From JBFLVQ01 sp040758525 (GTDB lineage: Bacteria > Acidobacteriota > Blastocatellia > Chloracidobacteriales > JADJPF01): 27,071 bases of DNA. The DNA is taken from assembly GCA_040758525.1 (NCBI GenBank), contig JBFLVQ010000045.1:1-27071 (forward strand), written 5' to 3'. Shown here one piece after another: positions 21,916-27,071 of the stretch (positions are counted from its first letter, which is position 1; every line of letters begins with the position of its first letter). The notes below the pieces were generated by a model. It was not told the origin of the DNA. It did not search any database and saw only the letters and a program-made list of their open reading frames with translations. The position numbers and the translations under genes were made by a program.

Positions 21916-24168
21916 ATGGCAGATAATGCAAGAAATAGAACGGCACAAGGAGAAGACGCAAAGCAGGTTGATGAGCTATGGCGGGCACAAGATCTACGTG
22001 GTTTAACGGGCAGCCTGTTAGCCAATAGATATCTACTTGGCGAGCCTCGCTCAGAATGGCCATTAGGGGCAGTCTTGTTTTGCCATGACAGGCAAAACAA
22101 CGAGCCGCTAATTGCCAAAATTCTCTTACATCAACGTGCCACTACACAATTGATCCTACGCTTTCAGGATGAAGCGGAACGGCTTTGTCGCGCTTGCCAA
22201 GACTTTACTACGGTCTACCATGACGCAGGAGTAGTTGCCGATCAATACTCTTTTGTGATTGTGCGCGAACCTGTGCAAAAAGTGCTGAGCACGTTTGTGC
22301 GTAAAGGCACGCTACTCTCTGTAGGACAGTGTTTGGCAATTGGAATGACAGTCGCGGCGCGCCTAGAGCGGGCGCATCAGGTAGGTGTATTACATACCAA
22401 TCTCAGTCCTGACAAGATCTGGTTTGAATTTGGCGAACGTGGAGAGGTCGATAATGCTCTACAGATTACTGGCTTTGGTATGCTTGATACCGCGCCTTGC
22501 GATTATCGTCAGATGTCCCCTTATTATGCCAGCCCCGAGCAATTACTGGGGCGGCAGCTAGATAGTAGAAGTGATATCTACAGTCTGGGAGTAATTCTTT
22601 ACGAACTCTTTACTGGGCGATTGCCGTTTGAGGGTGAGACCCCTGCCGATGTTGTTAAGAAGCACTTAACGCGGCAGCCGATTCCATTACGTGTTAAACG
22701 TAAAGAGATTGCCGAAGATATCGAACGGATCATTGCCTGCGCCCTCTCTAAGGATTACCGACATCGATATGAGAGTGCTGCTGATATGGTGACTATCCTT
22801 GCTCAGGTACGCGAGCGCTATGAACGTTGTCCCACCACCGAGCTAACTTGGCCGCCTAACTGGTTCACTGAGACACAGGATAGTAGTCAGCTTATCATAG
22901 ATGTGACAGCACAAGAGCCTGATGATCTACCGGCAAATGTAACAGCAACAACTTCGATAAGCGAACCATATGTATATGAATCTGTATATGAAGATGATGA
23001 GGAGGAGCTATCGCAGTCAGCATTTGGTGAGACACTAGTACAAGCTACTATCAGTTTCAAACAAGGTATTGTGAGTCTGGTTTCTGATAAGAAAGAATGG
23101 CTAGCACGTTCTCTGGCACAAACCTGCAAATATCTTTATCGCGAATTTAATACATTATTATTAGATACTAAGTCTATCTGGAAAGCCTTAAATGACCGTG
23201 GCAGCGTCGCGATGGCAATGATAATAAAATTACGTGTGCGTTTGCGTGAAACGATTGCAGAAGAACTGGTCAATCTTTGGCAGCCAGCAGTATTGGGGAT
23301 CTTAATTGCTATCACGATCGTGGCAAGCAGCTTTTACTACCTTAAGTGGCAAAATGGTCTACACGAACCCGTAGATCTATTATTGACAGCAAGCACAGTT
23401 GCTGTTGATCAGCCGGTTGCAGTACCGATTGCGCCAGAGTTGCCGGTTACTGATTCGACATCTGTCACAGCAACAAAGGAGGTTCTTGCCGATGCTCACC
23501 AAAGTGTAGAAGCACCGCCAGCAGAAAGAAAGATTATTATTGGTTCATCTCTACCAGAAGATATTAGTAAGGAATGGGTAGACACACTGCCCAGCAGTAT
23601 ACCAAAGCTTAATGATATAGTACGGCAAGAGGATTTAAACAGCAGTATCAACAGCACAGTGAAGCTATGGATGCAAGGTGCTTCTCTGGATATGCCACTT
23701 GCTTCTACTCGGCAGATAACAGATACAGAAGCAGAAATGGTGATGCAATTGGCGACCAAGAAGTTTAATCTAGGCGAATATCGTCAGGCCGTAGAATTGT
23801 TAAAACCTTTCGCTGAACGTGCCAATGGCAATGCAAAATTGCATATGATGTTGGGACAGGCCTATATGTTAGGTCATCTGGGATCTACTCGTGCTTTTCA
23901 ACATATACGTGCTGCCGTGCGTATCGGCGCGACCGCACACTTCAAGCTCTTTCATATGCACAATGGATTAGACACAGGTTATTGTGATGGTGATTTGAGT
24001 ATCAGCACAGGCGCGATTATTTTCCAGAGCAAACAGCATACACTGCCAATCCAGCGTGGTACATTAGGTACGCTCGATAACAATTTCCTTATATTGGATA
24101 ATGAGCATTTCTCGGCTCGCAATGAGCTTGAATGGAGCGTTATTATCCCACTAATTAAGCTTCCTTAA
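21916..24168 (+). CDS. Membrane-anchored Ser/Thr pseudokinase with C-terminal extracytoplasmic domain
   Basis: This 750-residue protein starts at the ATG at 21916 after GAGAGG. A kinase fold covers about residues 35-300. The lysine is present (K68 in LIAKIL). The Gly loop is absent, HRD is HTN (160-162, catalytic Asp replaced by Asn), and the DFG aspartate is Gly (TGFG, 185-188). The C-lobe remains (SPEQL 206-210, SDIYSLGVILYELFTGRLPF 219-238). It is therefore expected to be catalytically dead but may bind ligand or partners. A linker rich in acidic residues follows (355-370). One transmembrane helix lies at about 458-477, then a Pro/Thr-rich stalk. The last 180 residues have a TPR-like unit (ATKKFNLGEYRQAVELLKPFA) and a beta-rich end that I cannot name. 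It probably signals across the membrane in partnership with an active kinase. Confidence 0.9.
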   Translation: MADNARNRTAQGEDAKQVDELWRAQDLRGLTGSLLANRYLLGEPRSEWPLGAVLFCHDRQNNEPLIAKILLHQRATTQLILRFQDEAERLCRACQDFTTVYHDAGVVADQYSFVIVREPVQKVLSTFVRKGTLLSVGQCLAIGMTVAARLERAHQVGVLHTNLSPDKIWFEFGERGEVDNALQITGFGMLDTAPCDYRQMSPYYASPEQLLGRQLDSRSDIYSLGVILYELFTGRLPFEGETPADVVKKHLTRQPIPLRVKRKEIAEDIERIIACALSKDYRHRYESAADMVTILAQVRERYERCPTTELTWPPNWFTETQDSSQLIIDVTAQEPDDLPANVTATTSISEPYVYESVYEDDEEELSQSAFGETLVQATISFKQGIVSLVSDKKEWLARSLAQTCKYLYREFNTLLLDTKSIWKALNDRGSVAMAMIIKLRVRLRETIAEELVNLWQPAVLGILIAITIVASSFYYLKWQNGLHEPVDLLLTASTVAVDQPVAVPIAPELPVTDSTSVTATKEVLADAHQSVEAPPAERKIIIGSSLPEDISKEWVDTLPSSIPKLNDIVRQEDLNSSINSTVKLWMQGASLDMPLASTRQITDTEAEMVMQLATKKFNLGEYRQAVELLKPFAERANGNAKLHMMLGQAYMLGHLGSTRAFQHIRAAVRIGATAHFKLFHMHNGLDTGYCDGDLSISTGAIIFQSKQHTLPIQRGTLGTLDNNFLILDNEHFSARNELEWSVIIPLIKLP

Positions 24169-24196
24169 TTTTGCTGAAAGGACTGGTCAAAAGTAA

Positions 24197-26425
24197 TTAT
24201 TTAACAAAGAAATCTCCTGTAGGCAGGCCTAATGAGTGAAAGAGTTTGGCTAGTACAGCAAGGATAAAAAATACTGCGGCAAGAACTATCACACTGTTTT
24301 TAAACAGGTTGAAAAGCAGTAGTGCTCGTTGCTTGTAAGAAGTTATCGAGAGCGGCGACATTATTATTGGATCAAGGGGCTGTTGGGCAGTTGAATTAAT
24401 CTCTTCATTGCTTGCCTGGCAGGCCTTCTGATAGAGCAGAAAGAAGGCAATGGCGAAACGTGAATGAGAGATACTGGCAATTAGCGGACTGACCAAGATA
24501 AGCACTGTGCCAAAGAGAAATCCTAGACCTTGAGCCTGCAGTTTCTCGATGACGGTAGTAAGCGTGTAGGTTTTACCAATAAACCAGTAGATGTTAAAGA
24601 CTGTAGAGAGAAATAGCGCCATTAGAATTAGACCAATAAAAAAATCATAGATCTGTAAGGCAAACGCGAGATGACGAAATCTTTCAACCAACTTGTGCGA
24701 ACGTGTTAATGCCGCCTGTCCCTGTATTCCTTCTAACATTACTACTGGAGCATAGAGCGCATGTCCAGCATATGTTTTAATACCAGGCCAGATAAACCGT
24801 AGTAATCCCATAAACACTCTCATGCTATTGGCGAGCATAGTGTAGAAGAGGGCTGGCAGTCGGTCTTTAAGACGCAGAAATGTTGAGCGTAGATCTGGAA
24901 AGTCGCCACGTATTAAATATAACCTCTCCATAACAATTACACAGGCAGCCGTATTAACGGTATTGGCAAACAGTATGATTGGTAATGAGAGGAGAAAAAA
25001 GAGGTTGTGTAGTAGCGGTAGCAATAATGCGAGTATTATTAAAGGAAAGTGGCAACATAGCGAGAGTCGCAGGAAATGCGTGCGCATTCTATTGTGAATA
25101 TTATTAGCCTGGTTTAGTAGAGGTATTTCTCCTTCAGCATTTACCCGTAATGCAACTGCCAAGGCGGTGGCGCTGGCCGGTCGATCTTGAGGATTTTTAG
25201 CTAGCGTCGATCTAATTAATGCTGCTACAGGTTTGGGAATATCATGACGCTTCTCTAAGATCTGAGGGACAGAACTCTGCATATGTTGCTTTAACAATGC
25301 TGGTAGGTTACCTGAGAAAGGGGGTTCGCCAGTAAGCATCTGATAGACGATCACGCCCAGGCTATAGATATCCGAACGTGCATCTACCTGTGCGCCAGCA
25401 CACTGTTCGGGCGACATATAGAGTGGTGTGCCGATCACTGTGCCAATACGTGTAAGCAGTTGTAGACTTGAGTGTGGAGATGTTGGGATATCGCGATTCT
25501 GTTCAGTCAAGATCTTTTCAAATTTGTCGGTAATACGTGTCTGCTCTGTGTCTGGTTTTAATTGTGTATCTGCTTGGGATGACGAACTATTCTCAAGTCG
25601 CAATGTCGGTAAGACCGAGTTGGTTCTAAGATCTGTTGTACGCGGCTCATTGGTCGATATCGCAGTAGCTGTGGAGATGGCAATCTCCCCCAATGTACCA
25701 TCGCGTAGCTTGGCAAGACCAAAATCGAGTACCTTAACATTATAACCACCACGCCCATTCGGCTCCAGCCAGATATTATCTGGTTTCAGATCGCGATGTA
25801 TAATCCCTTGTCTATGTGCCTCTGCTACTGCTAAACAGATCTGCTCAACAAGATCAGTAACAAGACCAAGTGGTAAGGCAGTCACCTTTTTAATAAACTG
25901 GCCTAGGGTTAATCCATCAAGATATTCCATTACCAGATAAGCAATCGGTTGTGATCCTATCTGAGCAAAGCCAAAGTCAGTTACATTGACAACATTGGGG
26001 TGGCGCAAACAGCCAGTAGCAGCAGCCTCACGTTTGAAGCGCTCAACAAATTCGGTATTGGCCATAAATTTCGGCGCAATCACTTTCAGAGCAACTAGTC
26101 GTGTTGTACCCAAATGGGTAGCAAGATAGACCATACCCATTCCGCCCTGGCCTAGTTGCTTATCGATCCTATACTTGTCATCCAACACCAATCCCAATAG
26201 TTCTGGTTGTATTTCGGCAACTTTCCCCGCAAGTGGAAAAGGAGGGTTAAGAAAACCACCAGATTTAACCTCTTCATCAGAAGCGATAAGAGATTCAAGC
26301 TCTTTAAATAATGTAATATCATCAGCACAGATCTCTTTTAGCAGGAGGTCTCTTTCCTTTGGTGTGCATTCGAGCAGCTTGTGAAAGAGCTCTTCCAACC
26401 GTTGCCAGTGCTCAAACGTTGTCAT
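24197..26425 (-). CDS. Canonical Ser/Thr protein kinase with multi-helix membrane C-terminus
   Basis: This 742-residue protein has an N-terminal helical segment (WQRLEELFHKLLECTPKERD) common in Acidobacteriota kinases linked to ECF sigma factors. The kinase has Gly loop GQGGMGMVY (92-100), K114 in VALKV, HRDLKPDN (210-217), DFG (234-236) and MSPEQ (337-341), so all catalytic residues are present. Between DFG and SPE lie about 100 residues, a large Ser/Thr-rich insertion in the activation segment, mostly 246-325. From about 450 on there are several membrane helices (roughly seven) with positively charged loops. The kinase would face the cytoplasm. The ATG at 26425 overlaps the stop of the ECF sigma gene by 14 bp, so they are co-translated. 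It is convergent with the pseudokinase, 28 bp apart, and the gap holds no clear terminator. Confidence 0.92.
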   Translation of the reverse strand: MTTFEHWQRLEELFHKLLECTPKERDLLLKEICADDITLFKELESLIASDEEVKSGGFLNPPFPLAGKVAEIQPELLGLVLDDKYRIDKQLGQGGMGMVYLATHLGTTRLVALKVIAPKFMANTEFVERFKREAAATGCLRHPNVVNVTDFGFAQIGSQPIAYLVMEYLDGLTLGQFIKKVTALPLGLVTDLVEQICLAVAEAHRQGIIHRDLKPDNIWLEPNGRGGYNVKVLDFGLAKLRDGTLGEIAISTATAISTNEPRTTDLRTNSVLPTLRLENSSSSQADTQLKPDTEQTRITDKFEKILTEQNRDIPTSPHSSLQLLTRIGTVIGTPLYMSPEQCAGAQVDARSDIYSLGVIVYQMLTGEPPFSGNLPALLKQHMQSSVPQILEKRHDIPKPVAALIRSTLAKNPQDRPASATALAVALRVNAEGEIPLLNQANNIHNRMRTHFLRLSLCCHFPLIILALLLPLLHNLFFLLSLPIILFANTVNTAACVIVMERLYLIRGDFPDLRSTFLRLKDRLPALFYTMLANSMRVFMGLLRFIWPGIKTYAGHALYAPVVMLEGIQGQAALTRSHKLVERFRHLAFALQIYDFFIGLILMALFLSTVFNIYWFIGKTYTLTTVIEKLQAQGLGFLFGTVLILVSPLIASISHSRFAIAFFLLYQKACQASNEEINSTAQQPLDPIIMSPLSITSYKQRALLLFNLFKNSVIVLAAVFFILAVLAKLFHSLGLPTGDFFVK

Positions 26426-26999
26426 TATTACTATCCTTCTTTATTTCACGATTGAGCCAGGCTCTTGCCAGTCGCCAATCGCGCTTGGCAGTAGCTACAG
26501 AGATGTCTAGTACTTCTGCGGCTTCTTCAAGGGAAAGACCACTAAAGAAACGTAGCTCGATCAATTCGCTCTTACGAGGGTCTTTCTCGGCCAGTTTATC
26601 GAGCGCATCATTGAGTGCCAGCAGATCAAAATCCGGCTCTTCATTAAGTTCCGCAGCTTTGCTAAGTGAGACTTTGTAGATACCGCCGCCACGCTTGGCA
26701 GCTTTCTGATCACGGGCATAGTTGATCAGAATACGGCGCATCAACTTTGCCGCAATGCCAAAGAAATGTTGACGGTTCTGCCACTTAACCTGTCGTTGGT
26801 TGATCAGTCTGAGATATGCCTCATGAACAAGCGCAGTAGCTTGGATAGTATGATTTGGATCTTCGTGGCGCAAATAGCGATCGGCAAGTTGGTGAAGGGC
26901 GTCATAGACCAGCGGTATCAGTTTGTCTAATGCGGTTTGGTCGCCATTGCCCCAATCTTCAAGCAGTCTGGTGAGATCGGTTGGTGGATTCATGGTCAC
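26412..26999 (-). CDS. ECF-type RNA polymerase sigma factor
   Basis: This 195-residue sigma factor has region 2 at about 20-100 (TIQATALVHEAYLRLINQRQVKWQNRQHFFGIAAKLMRRILINYAR) and region 4 at about 132-188 (ELIELRFFSGLSLEEAAEVLDISVATAKRDWRLARAWL). It directs transcription of a specific gene set. It matches the kinase-linked ECF type frequent in Acidobacteriota and Planctomycetes. I choose the GTG at 26999, because AGGAG lies seven bases away. The ATG six bases later would be 13 bases from that site. The downstream kinase overlaps its end, which suggests the kinase controls the sigma factor, as known for related pairs. No anti-sigma gene is visible. Confidence 0.93.
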   Translation of the reverse strand: MTMNPPTDLTRLLEDWGNGDQTALDKLIPLVYDALHQLADRYLRHEDPNHTIQATALVHEAYLRLINQRQVKWQNRQHFFGIAAKLMRRILINYARDQKAAKRGGGIYKVSLSKAAELNEEPDFDLLALNDALDKLAEKDPRKSELIELRFFSGLSLEEAAEVLDISVATAKRDWRLARAWLNREIKKDSNNDNV

Positions 27000-27006
27000 A
27001 AACAGA

Positions 27007-27011
27007 CTCCT
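27007..27011 (-). promoter_or_regulatory. Ribosome-binding site that decides the ECF sigma start
   Basis: AGGAG on the minus strand is seven bases before the GTG at 26999, the ideal distance, and 13 bases before the next in-frame ATG. The remaining bases to the window edge show no clear promoter. Confidence 0.6.
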
Positions 27012-27071
27012 AATGGAATAAGGCTTTGCGCAAATCTTTTCTACTCTACTGACAAAATTGCTGCCTATGCG

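Overview
The window looks like a chromosomal segment of an Acidobacteriota-type bacterium with moderate to low GC, possibly of the Blastocatellia. This is inferred from family content only. The markers are an ECF sigma factor overlapping a Ser/Thr kinase whose N-terminus is the WQRLEELFHKLLE...LLASDEE-like type common in that phylum, several further kinase-fold proteins, a glutamine synthetase I, and a type IV pilus ATPase fused to a response-regulator domain. I see no rRNA, tRNA, CRISPR, phage or insertion-sequence signature.

Layout. Positions 1-752 (minus) hold the start of a two-domain universal stress protein. A divergent 314-bp gap follows, with a long inverted repeat flanked by two sigma-54-like promoter elements. 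A small two-helix membrane protein (1067-1402) and a PAS-GGDEF diguanylate cyclase (1533-2513) come next. From 13079 down to 2542 runs a seven-gene minus-strand cluster: a 1255-residue signalling ATPase, a PilB-type ATPase with zinc ribbons and a receiver domain, an unassigned (possibly CheC-like) protein, three prepilin-like proteins (FimT/GspH, PilV, PilW types), and an exported DUF11-type protein ending in a cupredoxin domain. A TMTC-like membrane glycosyltransferase with TPRs (13386-15263) and a kinase-PilZ fusion (15478-16881) follow. Then come acpS, pgeF, a small secreted Tyr/Arg-rich protein, glnA, an unknown 180-residue protein, a membrane-anchored pseudokinase (21916-24168), and a convergent ECF sigma factor/kinase pair (26999-24197).

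How the genes may work together. The cluster at 2542-13079 reads as a regulated type IV pilus or pseudopilus module whose motor carries its own receiver domain and whose last product is an extracellular copper-type protein. Cyclic di-GMP signalling (GGDEF enzyme, PilZ-like domain) and Ser/Thr phosphorylation (one canonical kinase, one atypical kinase, one predicted pseudokinase) surround it. Four elements with sigma-54 -24/-12 spacing precede the stress protein, the small membrane protein, the Tyr/Arg-rich secreted protein and glnA. The glnA element is a perfect consensus match and suggests a nitrogen/stress sigma-54 regulon. The least explained parts are the receiver-fused pilus motor operon, the cupredoxin with a stretched metal loop, the pseudokinase, and the palindrome-rich intergenic regions around 816-890, 13137-13178 and 20413-21656.
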